Shown here: piece by piece, positions 8,269-16,226 of the stretch
Layout of the letters: every line of letters starts with the position of its first letter
How positions within the stretch are numbered: position 1 is the first letter of the stretch
NCBI GenBank assembly: GCA_031549535.1
Contig: JAVBPP010000024.1
Coordinates: 12,458 to 76,457, forward strand
Source of the DNA: JAVBPP01 sp031549535
GTDB taxonomy: Bacteria; Bacillota; Clostridia; Oscillospirales; Acutalibacteraceae
Reading direction: 5' to 3'
Length of the DNA stretch: 64,000 nucleotides
Position numbers and translations under genes: made by a program
Notes under the pieces: model-generated
Database searches by the model: none
Seen by the model: the letters and a program-made list of their open reading frames with translations, nothing else
Told to the model about the DNA's origin: nothing

Positions 8269-9590
8269 CCGCACACCTCCTGTAACAGCGTAATCAGGCG
8301 GTCCAGCTCCTGCTTACTGACGGTCTCTGTGACACACCACAAGATGCAGTCCCTGCCGTGATAGAGAAGGGGCAATCCGCAGAGGATGCCTTGTTCGGCA
8401 AGCTTTTGTTCCAGCTGCTCCGGCGGAACCGGGCAGGCTGTGACAAATTCGTGAAAGAATTCGCCTGTGCATTGCAGTTCAAAGCCGGGAACGGCGGCAA
8501 TCGCCTTTGCCGCATAGTGCGCCTTGGCAAGGCATTGCTGCGCAACCTCGCGCAGGCCCTCCTTACCCATTGCGGCGCAGTAGATGGTTGCGGTCAGGGC
8601 GCAGAGCGCCTCATTGGAGCAAATGCTGGAGGAGGCCTTCTCCCGCCGGATCTGCTGCTCGCGCGCCTGCAACGTCAGCACATAGGCTGTTCGGCCGTCT
8701 TTATCGCTGGTTTGCCCAACAATGCGGCCGGGCAAACGCCTCATATCCGCGTTCATCACCGCCATATAGCCCAGATACGGGCCTCCGAAGGAGAGCGGCA
8801 TGCCCAGGGGCTGCATTTCGCCCACGGCCGCGTCCGCTGCGCATTCGCGCGGCGTTTGAATCGTGGCCAGCGCGGTTGGATAACAGCCGAGAATCAGCTT
8901 TGCCCCCGCCGCGTGAATCAACTGCGCGGCTGCGGAACAGTCCTCCAGCTGGCCGAAATAGTTCGGGTTTTCAAGGTAAACGCCGGCGCTTTGCTCGTCC
9001 AGCATATCGCGCAGGGCAGCCAAATCCGTTGTGCCGTCCTTCTCCGGAATCAGCAGCAGCTCGCTGCCCGCCGCCGCGCAGTAAGTGCGCAGCACGGCAA
9101 GGGTCATGGGCTTAACGGCGGCGGAAACCAGGGTCTTGCCGCGCTTTTTATCGCGATACATCGCGGCGGCCTCTGCGGCGGCATGCGCTCCGTCATAGAC
9201 ACCCGCGTTGGAAACATCCATGCCCGTTAAAGCGCAGACTGTGGTTTGATATTCAAAAATCGCCTGCAAAACGCCCTGAGAAAGCTCCGCTTGATAGGGG
9301 GTGTAGGCAGTGACAAATTCCTCCCGGGCGCTTAAACTGCGCACCACGCTCGGGATAAAGTGCCGATAGGCTCCCGCACCGCGCAGGCAGGTTTTGTAAA
9401 CGGTGTTTTTCGCCGCCAGGGCTTCAAACCCGGCGAGCAGCTCCATTTCGCTTTGCGCCTGCGGCAGCTTCAGCGCATTGCGCAGGCGCAGTTCCTGCGG
9501 AATGCCGGAAAACAGCTCGTCAACGCACCGCCTGCCAATGGCGGCAAGCATCTCCTCGCGCTCGGCGGGGGTGTTCGGGATATAATTCAT
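8265..9590 (-). CDS. gcvPA: glycine dehydrogenase (decarboxylating) subunit 1
   Basis: N-terminal half of the split P-protein. It starts MNYIPNTPAEREEMLAAIG as is typical for GcvPA, followed by AYTPYQAELSQGVLQAIFEY, TGMDVSNAGVYDGAHAAAEA and FGGPYLGYMA. Length of 441 aa is normal. It translates directly into gcvPB through a 4-nt ATGA overlap, so the two subunits are probably made in equal amounts. It lies 15 bp after gcvH. Confidence 0.97.
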   Translation of the reverse strand: MNYIPNTPAEREEMLAAIGRRCVDELFSGIPQELRLRNALKLPQAQSEMELLAGFEALAAKNTVYKTCLRGAGAYRHFIPSVVRSLSAREEFVTAYTPYQAELSQGVLQAIFEYQTTVCALTGMDVSNAGVYDGAHAAAEAAAMYRDKKRGKTLVSAAVKPMTLAVLRTYCAAAGSELLLIPEKDGTTDLAALRDMLDEQSAGVYLENPNYFGQLEDCSAAAQLIHAAGAKLILGCYPTALATIQTPRECAADAAVGEMQPLGMPLSFGGPYLGYMAVMNADMRRLPGRIVGQTSDKDGRTAYVLTLQAREQQIRREKASSSICSNEALCALTATIYCAAMGKEGLREVAQQCLAKAHYAAKAIAAVPGFELQCTGEFFHEFVTACPVPPEQLEQKLAEQGILCGLPLLYHGRDCILWCVTETVSKQELDRLITLLQEVCG

Positions 9591-9605
9591 ACAAAGCCTC
9601 GCTTT

Positions 9606-9986
9606 TTATAAGTCTTCGGCCAACAGAGCGTCGTAGGCGGCGGCGTCCAGCAGCTCCGGATTGGCGGCCACGTCTTCCAGCTCAATCAGCCACGCGCCAT
9701 ACGGGTCGGCATTGATGGATTCCGGCGCATTGAGCAGGGCATCGTTCACACGGGTGACTGTGCCGGAAACCGGGCAGTATAAGTCAGAAACCGCCTTAAT
9801 GGACTCCACATCGCCGAACACATCGCCGGCCTCCAGCTGCTCCCCCTCGTCGCAGAGATTGACAAACACCACGTCGCCCATTTCCTCCTGCGCGTGGTCA
9901 GAGACGCCAACCCGCGCCTTGCCTTCTTCCAGATACCGTACCCATTCGTGGCTCTTTGCAAAAAACAGTTTGTTTGCTGTGCTCAT
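9606..9986 (-). CDS. gcvH: glycine cleavage system H protein
   Basis: Lipoyl carrier that shuttles the aminomethyl group between P, T and L proteins. The sequence VESIKAVSDLYCPVSGTV contains the lipoylated Lys in the conserved ES-K-AVSD context, and the N-terminal SHEWVRYLEEGKARVGVSDHAQ is typical. 126 aa. AAGGAG precedes the ATG. No lipoamide dehydrogenase or lipoate ligase gene is in the window, so the L protein and lipoylation enzymes must be elsewhere. Confidence 0.97.
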   Translation of the reverse strand: MSTANKLFFAKSHEWVRYLEEGKARVGVSDHAQEEMGDVVFVNLCDEGEQLEAGDVFGDVESIKAVSDLYCPVSGTVTRVNDALLNAPESINADPYGAWLIELEDVAANPELLDAAAYDALLAEDL

Positions 9987-10001
9987 CGTATTAATCGCTC
10001 C

Positions 10002-11087
10002 TTATCGTGATCTTTTATAAAACGGCAGGGAAACAACCTTTGCCTCCAGCAGCCTGCCGCGGACAGAAAGCTGCAGCATGTCGCCCGGCTGTACACTGCC
10101 CGCCTTGACTAAGGCCATGGCTACCGCTTGGTTAACGAAGGGGCACATCGTGCCGGAGCTAACTGTGCCGATTTCCGCGCCGCCGCTGATTACAGCGTCC
10201 CCCTCCCGCGCAATTCCGCGTTGCTGCAGCGCAAGGCCAATGCGCATGCGCTGCGGCTCGCCCGCCGCCAGAAGAGCCTGTTTGCCGATAAAGTCCTCCT
10301 TCTGCAGCTTCACAGCCCAGCCCAAGCCGGTTTCAAAGGGCGTGACCGTTTCGTCCATCTCATGGCCGTAAAGCGGCATGGCCGCCTCCAACCGCAGGGT
10401 GTCGCGCGCGCCCAGGCCGCAGGGGATAAGCCCCTCCGGCTCACCCGCCTCCAGCAGGGCGTCCCAGAGCGCGGTAACCTGGGCTTTGGGCGGGTAAATT
10501 TCAAAGCCGTCCTCCCCCGTGTAGCCTGTGCGGGAGAGCAGGCAGGGGATGCCCGCGAGTTCAACATTCTCAACAAAGCTATAATTTTTCTGCGGAAACA
10601 GGCTGGCATCGCCCAGCTTGGAAAGGATTTCCTGCGCCTTCGGCCCCTGCAAGGCCAGCTGCGCCCATTCGTCCGAAACATCGGCGTAATGCAGTTCGCC
10701 CTCCAGATGCGCGGCAATCCACTGCGCGTCCTTTTCCCGGTTTGAGGCGTTTACCACCAGCAAATAGGCGTTTTCGCCCCGGCGATAAACCAGCAAATCG
10801 TCCAGCATGCCGCCCGCCTCATTGCACAGGGGAGAGTAGCGCACCTGGCCGACAGCCATGGTGGAAAAATCATTGGTGAGCAGCTTCTGCAGATTCCGCA
10901 GCGCGTCCTTGCCCTCCAGCAGCAGTTCCCCCATGTGCGAAACATCAAACAGTCCACAGGCATTGCGCACAGCCATGTGTTCCGCCGTAATGCCGGAAAA
11001 CTGCACAGGCAGCCAATAGCCCGCAAAGGAGACAATTTTTCCGCCGTATTTCACATGAGACCAATATAGGGGCGTTTGTTTTTCCAT
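10002..11087 (-). CDS. gcvT: aminomethyltransferase (glycine cleavage T protein)
   Basis: Transfers the methylene group from GcvH-bound aminomethyl to tetrahydrofolate and releases ammonia. Landmarks are TPLYWSHVKYGGKIVSFAGYWLPVQFSG at the N-terminus (in two parts of the conserved T-protein opening), CGLFDVSHMGELLLEGKDAL, RTGYTGEDGFEIY and GLGARDTLRLEAAMPLYGHEM. Length of 361 aa is normal. It is the first gcv gene. The 124 bp upstream consist almost entirely of palindromic repeat A, and I see no glycine riboswitch there. Confidence 0.97.
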   Translation of the reverse strand: MEKQTPLYWSHVKYGGKIVSFAGYWLPVQFSGITAEHMAVRNACGLFDVSHMGELLLEGKDALRNLQKLLTNDFSTMAVGQVRYSPLCNEAGGMLDDLLVYRRGENAYLLVVNASNREKDAQWIAAHLEGELHYADVSDEWAQLALQGPKAQEILSKLGDASLFPQKNYSFVENVELAGIPCLLSRTGYTGEDGFEIYPPKAQVTALWDALLEAGEPEGLIPCGLGARDTLRLEAAMPLYGHEMDETVTPFETGLGWAVKLQKEDFIGKQALLAAGEPQRMRIGLALQQRGIAREGDAVISGGAEIGTVSSGTMCPFVNQAVAMALVKAGSVQPGDMLQLSVRGRLLEAKVVSLPFYKRSR

Positions 11088-11108
11088 ATAACAGCTTCCT
11101 TTTCTATG

Positions 11109-11207
11109 TACTCCTGCATGTAATGGTCGCAGGTTTTGCGGGATGAAATGCTTTGCTGTCTGGGATTTTATCCCGCAAAACCCGTGCTACCATTTGATGC
11201 AGGAGTA
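11109..11207. repeat. palindromic element, family 1, copy A (99 bp)
   Basis: Near-palindrome with termini TACTCCTGCAT and ATGCAGGAGTA. The inner stem GGTTTTGCGGGAT pairs with ATCCCGCAAAACC around a 25-nt loop that begins GAAATGC and ends GATTTT. It is nearly identical to copy B at 12241-12339 and clearly related to copy C at 45529-45626. It fills the spacer between gcvT and the upstream epimerase gene and begins a few bases after that gene's stop. Confidence 0.85.
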
Positions 11208-11211
11208 ATAT

Positions 11212-12219
11212 CTATCGTATCTCTTCGGTTCCTATAATCCAATCCACCATATCCGCGGCGGATTGCGCGGCGCTCATGGGGGTGTAGCCCAGCTCAGCCT
11301 TGGCTTTGGCGCAGTCAAAATTGCTGTTTGCCCGCAGCTTGCGGATGGCGTAGCGTGTAAACAGCGGGGTGGTTTGCGTGATGCGGTAGTAGCGCTCCAT
11401 AGGCGGCGCTACGGCCTTGGCAAGGGCGAGGGGCAGCTTCAGCTTCGGCGCTTTACATTTCTCATACCCCGGCAAAGTGGCGCAGTGCGCGGCGAGCGCC
11501 TGCATCAACCCGTCCACTGTCATGGGCTCGCCCGTAAGCAAATAGCCCTCCCCAGCTCTGCCCTGCTCCGCCGCGGCAAGCATGCCGCGCGCCACATCGC
11601 GCACATCCACAAAGTTATAACCGCCAAACGCAAGAGATACCGGAAATTTGCGCTTTAAAAACATGCGCACCATTTCCCCAACATTGGAAATACGAAAATC
11701 GTAAGGCCCAATGCACGCGCTGGGATAAACGGCAATCGTCTGCAGTTGAGGGCTGTTTGCTTCAAACACATAGCGCGTGGCCTCCGCCTTGGTTTTGGCG
11801 TAGACGCCCTCCAGAGCCTCCGGGTCAAATGTTGTGATTTCCGCCATGGCGGCATCGCCCGCCAGCGGCGGAAACGCGTCCACGGAGGATGCATAAATTA
11901 ATTTTTTTACGCCGCAGTTCAAGCAGGCTCTCACCACGTTTTTGGTGCCCTCCAGGTTCACCTGCCGCAGCTGCTCGGCGTTTCCGCTGTTCACCTCAAT
12001 CATGCCCGCAAGGTGGTAAACCACATCCGCGCCCGCAAAGGCCAGCTCCAGCTGCTGTAAATCCGTAATATCGCCATACGCAATGTTGCAGGGAATGCCG
12101 TCAAAAATCGGACTTTGCCTGCGAATCAGGATGCGCGGCACAATGCCCCGCTCCTGCATTTCCTTCAATAACGCGTAGCCGATATGGCCGCTCGCACCTG
12201 TGATAACCGCAAGTTGCAT
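11212..12219 (-). CDS. NAD-dependent epimerase/dehydratase (extended SDR)
   Basis: Extended short-chain dehydrogenase/reductase of 335 aa, closest in feel to 3-beta-HSD/dihydroflavonol-reductase-like proteins. The N-terminal TGASGHIG binds NAD(P), GDITDLQQLELAFAGADVVYHLAG is the typical second motif, and YAKTKAEA carries the catalytic Tyr and Lys, with Ser in IYASSVDAF. Its stop lies 5 bp from palindromic element A, and its start 22 bp from element B, so the gene is bracketed by two copies of the same repeat. The substrate is not identifiable. Confidence 0.88.
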   Translation of the reverse strand: MQLAVITGASGHIGYALLKEMQERGIVPRILIRRQSPIFDGIPCNIAYGDITDLQQLELAFAGADVVYHLAGMIEVNSGNAEQLRQVNLEGTKNVVRACLNCGVKKLIYASSVDAFPPLAGDAAMAEITTFDPEALEGVYAKTKAEATRYVFEANSPQLQTIAVYPSACIGPYDFRISNVGEMVRMFLKRKFPVSLAFGGYNFVDVRDVARGMLAAAEQGRAGEGYLLTGEPMTVDGLMQALAAHCATLPGYEKCKAPKLKLPLALAKAVAPPMERYYRITQTTPLFTRYAIRKLRANSNFDCAKAKAELGYTPMSAAQSAADMVDWIIGTEEIR

Positions 12220-12240
12220 CCTATTACTCTCCGTTTCTAT

Positions 12241-12339
12241 TACTCCTGCATGTAATGGTCGCAGGTTTTGCAGGATGAAATGCTTTGCTGTATGGGATTT
12301 TATCCCGCAAAACCCGTACTACCATTTGATGCAGAAGGA
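12241..12339. repeat. palindromic element, family 1, copy B (99 bp)
   Basis: Same length and orientation as copy A, with termini TACTCCTGCAT and ATGCAGAAGGA, so the right terminus has drifted. Only a few substitutions separate it from A, and the 25-nt loop differs by one base. Its right 40 bp (12300-12339) are translated as the last 13 residues and stop of the adjacent kinase-like gene. Confidence 0.85.
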
Positions 12340-13142
12340 ATATCCATCTGATTCAGCTGTGCGGCAATTTTTTTCTGCAGCATCTTCCGCTCGGAATCCG
12401 GAATGTTCATCGTCAGCCGATACGCTGCAATCGGCACAATCCAGCGTTCAATCTCCTCCCGCGCGGCACCGGAGGCGCGGCAGTATTCCCGCACATAAAT
12501 CCGGCGCACAAGCCCCCGAAAAAGCCGAATCACCATGCGCCGGGCAGCGGAACTGCCCAGCATTTTGCCGCACTGCAAAATGAGGCTGGTTCGTGCGGCG
12601 TCCGCCGCGGGCACGGCAATGCAGGCGTTTGGCCAATCCACGGCAATCAAACCGTTTGGCGCACAAATAATGTTGTTTAAATGAAAGTCAAAATGGCATA
12701 ATATGTCGCCGTCCGGCAGGGCCTCTATTTGCCGGAGCAGCTCCTGTTTCTGCCGCGGCGTAAACAGGGTTGCCCGCTCCATGGCGTGCGCCAAGCGTGT
12801 TTTTAAAACAGGCAACCGCGCCTTCGTGGGGCACTGCAGCTGCAGCTGCAGGCGCGCAAACTGTTTGGCTCTGCGCGGAATACTCCAGGGGGCATACAGC
12901 ATGCTGCGCAGCAGGGTTTGCCCCTCAATGCGCTCGTAAACAATGCCGTTTCGCCCCTCGTATTCAATCAGCTCATACACCTGCGGCGCGCGCAGACCCA
13001 GGCGGTTCATCTCCTGCATTACACGAAACTCATGCCGGCAAAAGGCGAGAGAAATGTGGGGATAGAACAGCTTGATTACACGACCCTGCGGCCATTCGTA
13101 AATCTCAGCCGTCGTGCCCCAGCCAATCAGCTTACCCTGCAT
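12300..13142 (-). CDS. aminoglycoside phosphotransferase-like (APH/choline kinase fold) protein
   Basis: 280-residue protein of the APH kinase-like superfamily. An ATP-binding segment GWGTTAEIYEWPQGRVIKLFYP carries the Lys, and CHFDFHLNNIICAPNGLIAVDWPNA corresponds to the HxDxxxxN...xDW catalytic and metal-binding loop of the family. I cannot tell the substrate; resistance function is not implied. The last 13 residues (SASNGSTGFAG region) and the TAA stop are encoded by palindromic element B, so the native C-terminus was probably replaced. Upstream of the epimerase and gcv genes on the same strand. Confidence 0.8.
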   Translation of the reverse strand: MQGKLIGWGTTAEIYEWPQGRVIKLFYPHISLAFCRHEFRVMQEMNRLGLRAPQVYELIEYEGRNGIVYERIEGQTLLRSMLYAPWSIPRRAKQFARLQLQLQCPTKARLPVLKTRLAHAMERATLFTPRQKQELLRQIEALPDGDILCHFDFHLNNIICAPNGLIAVDWPNACIAVPAADAARTSLILQCGKMLGSSAARRMVIRLFRGLVRRIYVREYCRASGAAREEIERWIVPIAAYRLTMNIPDSERKMLQKKIAAQLNQMDIPSASNGSTGFAG

Positions 13143-13214
13143 GCGCTATCTCGCTTTCTGAAAAAATAACCTTAACATTTTAACACAAACCGCCTTGCAA
13201 TTTATTCTTTAGAG

Positions 13215-13254
13215 GAAAAAACCCACAGCACGTTCCGGTACTGCGGACTTTTTT
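13215..13254. terminator. intrinsic terminator (usable in both directions)
   Basis: CCACAGCAC (13223-13231) pairs with GTACTGCGG (13238-13246), including G-U pairs, with an A-run on the left and TTTTTT on the right. On the minus strand it ends the M16-proB-proA-membrane protein operon, 20 bp after the last stop. Confidence 0.7.
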
Positions 13255-13265
13255 CGCTTTAAAAA

Positions 13266-14144
13266 TCAACTGCCCGTTGTCCCGTTCCCACGGGGTGGAA
13301 TGGTGATATTGATTCCGGTTGAACCGGCGGTTGTGCTGCTTGGCGCCTGGGTTGGCGCGCTGCTTTGTGTCTGCTGCTCTTTGGAACTGCTCTCCTGCGG
13401 GGACTCGGTTGGCGCCTGCGTGGGAGCGGCCGTTTTTTTGACTGTAATCGCCTCCGGCGCGTCTGTGGCTTGGATGGCGCTGATGATATAGCCCTCCTCA
13501 TGCTCGCGCAGAGTGATTTTCATAAACTTATCCGGTTCCGGCTCCACAATTTTCCCCGTTTTATCCTGCGCCAACTCCTCGGCGGGGACGTAACCGACCA
13601 CAAGCACAATCAGCTTATCGCTCCGCTTGGCCTCATATACCTTGGGGATATAGGTGGGCGTAACACCTGTTAGGGGGATGAGGTAGCCCTTGCGCGCAGC
13701 CTCATAGGTAAAGTCGTAGCTGCTGCCGCTGACGGTGTTATGTATGGGCTTGATGTCCGTGCCGAAAATCTTGGCAAACTGCGCGTCCACCTTTTCCGCC
13801 GGAATAATCAGACCCACACGGTCGCCGTCCTCATAGTCCTCATACTCACTGGTGGAGGGATTGCTGTGCAGCATGGACCAAATGGTGATGTCGATGAGCT
13901 GCTGCATGCTCGCCTTGGTGACATCGTCAAAGGATTCCGGGTCGTTCATCACAACCGGAACCAGGAAGTTTTCATATTCGGCCAGCTTGGAGCCGTCGTC
14001 CGTCCATTGGCGGATATTTTGCGCCGCCATGCGCACCAGAAAACCGGCACCCACCACCGCGAGTGCAATAATCAACAGCCCCAGCGCAAAGGCCCAGGGC
14101 TTTTTGATGCCCTCGCCTTTCTTCTTTTTTCTTCTCTTTGCCAT
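13266..14144 (-). CDS. membrane-anchored protein of unknown function, Thr/Ser/Pro-rich tail
   Basis: I do not recognise a family. A strongly basic N-terminus (KRRKKKKGEGIKK) precedes one transmembrane helix at about residues 20-37, so the bulk should be outside the membrane. The extracellular part (about 40-220) is a compact domain containing SYDFTYEAARKGYLIPLTGV and LIVLVVGYVPAEEL. The last 60 residues are low-complexity Thr/Ser/Pro/Gln and probably span cell wall. It is the last gene of the M16 peptidase-proB-proA operon, 12 bp after proA, and is followed by a terminator. Confidence 0.75.
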   Translation of the reverse strand: MAKRRKKKKGEGIKKPWAFALGLLIIALAVVGAGFLVRMAAQNIRQWTDDGSKLAEYENFLVPVVMNDPESFDDVTKASMQQLIDITIWSMLHSNPSTSEYEDYEDGDRVGLIIPAEKVDAQFAKIFGTDIKPIHNTVSGSSYDFTYEAARKGYLIPLTGVTPTYIPKVYEAKRSDKLIVLVVGYVPAEELAQDKTGKIVEPEPDKFMKITLREHEEGYIISAIQATDAPEAITVKKTAAPTQAPTESPQESSSKEQQTQSSAPTQAPSSTTAGSTGINITIPPRGNGTTGS

Positions 14145-14156
14145 AGTGATCCCCTT

Positions 14157-15404
14157 TTATTCCCGAATTTGGCCGTTGCCGTAAATCACAAACTTTTCGC
14201 TTACAAGCTTGGATAGCCCCAAGGGGCCGCGCGCATGGAGCTTTTGGGTGGAGATGCCGATTTCCGCGCCATAGCCAAACTCGCCGCCGTCCGTAAAGCG
14301 CGTGGAGGCGTTGACATAAACCGCCGCCGAATCCACTTCGTCTAAAAAGCGCTGCGCGCTGCTATAATCCTCTGTAACGATGCATTCGCTGTGGTGGGTG
14401 GAATAGCGGTCAATCCAGGCAATTGCCTCGTCGATATTCTCCACAACCTTGACACTGAGGATATAGTCGCCGTATTCCGTTTCCCAATCCTCCGGGGTAG
14501 CCGCCACGGCACCGGGCAAAATGGCGCAGACCACTTCATCCCCGCGAATTTCCACAGTTTTTTCACACAGACGCCCTTGCATCGTCAACAGGGCAAGCTC
14601 CGCTATATCTTTATGAAGCAACACGCTCTCGCATGCATTGCATACGGAGGGGCGGCTGGTTTTTGCGTTGTAAATAATCTGCGCAGCCATTTCAATGTCC
14701 GCGTCGCGGTCCACATAGATATGGCAGTTACCCGCACCGGTTTCAATGACGGGAACGCTTGCGTGTTCCACCACGGAGCGAATCAGCCCCGCCCCGCCCC
14801 GCGGAATCAAAACGTCCACATAACCGTTTAGGCGCATGAGTGCGGTTGCGCTCTCGCGGGAGGTGTCCTCCACCAGCTGAATACAATCCGCAGGGAGCCC
14901 TGCCTGCTCCAGCGCCGTGCGCAAAACGCTCACAATTGCGGTGTTGGAGAAAATCGCTTCCTTCCCCCCGCGCAGAATGACGGCGTTCCCCGCCTTTAAA
15001 CACAGGGCGGCCGCGTCTGAGGTTACATTCGGCCTTGCCTCAAAAATAATGCCGATTACGCCCAGCGGCACACTCACGCAATAAACCCTCATGCCGTTGG
15101 GGCGCACATCACCCGAACGCATTTTGCCGATGGGGTCCGCCTCGCTGTTCACCGCGCGCAGCCCCTGTGCCATGCCCGCAATGCGCTCATCGGTCAGCGT
15201 CAAGCGGTCGAGCAAGGCCGTGCTCATCCCCGCCTGCGCCGCGTTTTCCACATCCCGCGCATTGGCGGCACATATCTGCTCGCTGTTTGCAAGCAGAGCC
15301 TGTTCCATGGCAGCGAGTGCGGCTGTGCGCACGGCTCCGCCTGCCTTTGCCAAAAGACGCTGTGCCTGTTTGGCGCGTATGCCCAATTCTTCCATTGTTG
15401 TCAT
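14157..15404 (-). CDS. proA: glutamate-5-semialdehyde dehydrogenase (gamma-glutamyl phosphate reductase)
   Basis: Second enzyme of proline synthesis; NADPH reduces gamma-glutamyl phosphate. Visible: VPLGVIGIIFEARPNVTSDAAALCLKAGNA, split over the conserved nucleotide region, the catalytic Cys in SVCNACESVLLH, and ASTRFTDGGEFGYGAEIGIST near the C-terminus. I start at ATG 15404 (MTTMEELG), 4 bp after the proB stop. A longer reading frame extends 19 codons upstream inside proB, but without family similarity. Confidence 0.97.
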   Translation of the reverse strand: MTTMEELGIRAKQAQRLLAKAGGAVRTAALAAMEQALLANSEQICAANARDVENAAQAGMSTALLDRLTLTDERIAGMAQGLRAVNSEADPIGKMRSGDVRPNGMRVYCVSVPLGVIGIIFEARPNVTSDAAALCLKAGNAVILRGGKEAIFSNTAIVSVLRTALEQAGLPADCIQLVEDTSRESATALMRLNGYVDVLIPRGGAGLIRSVVEHASVPVIETGAGNCHIYVDRDADIEMAAQIIYNAKTSRPSVCNACESVLLHKDIAELALLTMQGRLCEKTVEIRGDEVVCAILPGAVAATPEDWETEYGDYILSVKVVENIDEAIAWIDRYSTHHSECIVTEDYSSAQRFLDEVDSAAVYVNASTRFTDGGEFGYGAEIGISTQKLHARGPLGLSKLVSEKFVIYGNGQIRE

Positions 15405-15408
15405 ATGC

Positions 15409-16212
15409 TCATGCCTTTGCCTTTCTGCCGACAAAATGGGTGCCGATTTGTCGGCCCTCAAACAGTTTGTATAAATCCTCCGGGTCCGCGCCGTTCATCA
15501 CAATCACATCAATGCCCGCTTCGGTTGCGATTTTTGCGGCCTGTAGCTTGGTTGCCGTGCCACCTGTGCCCCGTTTGGAGCCCGGTGCGCCGCCCATGGC
15601 CATGATTTCGTCCGTAAGCTCCCGAACCAGGGGGATATGGTACGCGTCCGGGTTCTCACGCGGATCCGCGCTGAACAGGCCGTCCGTATCCGTTAAAATC
15701 ACCAGTGCGTCCGCCTCCACAAGCTTTGCCACAATGGCGCTCAAGCGGTCATTATCCCCGAACACATTCTCGATTTCATCCACCGCAACGCTGTCGTTCT
15801 CATTGATAATCGGCAAAACCTGGTACTCCAGCATTTTGCCCAGCGTGTTAATTAAATTCCCGCGCCGACCCGGCTCCTCTGTGTCAAACTTGGTGATGAG
15901 CAGTTGACCGACCGTTTGGCCAAATTCGCCAAACAGCTTGTCATACATAAACATCAGCTCGCACTGCCCAACAGTCGCGACAGCCTGGCGGCTGGGCGTA
16001 TCCTTTGGGCGCTCCGGCAAATTGAGCTTGCCCACGCCGATGCCCAGCGCGGCGGAGGTGACCAAAATCACTTCTTTGCCGGAGTTGCTCAAGTCAGATA
16101 ATACTTGCGCCAGCTTGGAAATTCGGCGGATATTCGCCTTGCCGCTTTCATAAGTCAAGGAGGAGGTACCAACCTTGACGACGATGCGTTTGGCCTGTTT
16201 GATGGTTTCCAT
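15409..16212 (-). CDS. proB: glutamate 5-kinase, short form
   Basis: Phosphorylates glutamate as the first step of proline synthesis. The amino acid kinase fold is shown by RIVVKVGTSSLTYESGKANIRRI, VTSAALGIGVGKLNLPERP, NENDSVAVDEIENVFGDNDRLSA and GTGGTATKLQAAKIATEAG. At 267 aa it lacks the C-terminal PUA domain found in the E. coli enzyme, as in many Firmicutes. It is followed almost directly by proA. Confidence 0.97.
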   Translation of the reverse strand: METIKQAKRIVVKVGTSSLTYESGKANIRRISKLAQVLSDLSNSGKEVILVTSAALGIGVGKLNLPERPKDTPSRQAVATVGQCELMFMYDKLFGEFGQTVGQLLITKFDTEEPGRRGNLINTLGKMLEYQVLPIINENDSVAVDEIENVFGDNDRLSAIVAKLVEADALVILTDTDGLFSADPRENPDAYHIPLVRELTDEIMAMGGAPGSKRGTGGTATKLQAAKIATEAGIDVIVMNGADPEDLYKLFEGRQIGTHFVGRKAKA

Positions 16213-16226
16213 GCGATTATTCCTAT

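Noticed and set aside
11088..11211. Glycine riboswitch before gcvT
   Set aside because: The spacer is almost entirely palindromic element A; no tandem glycine-aptamer features are visible.
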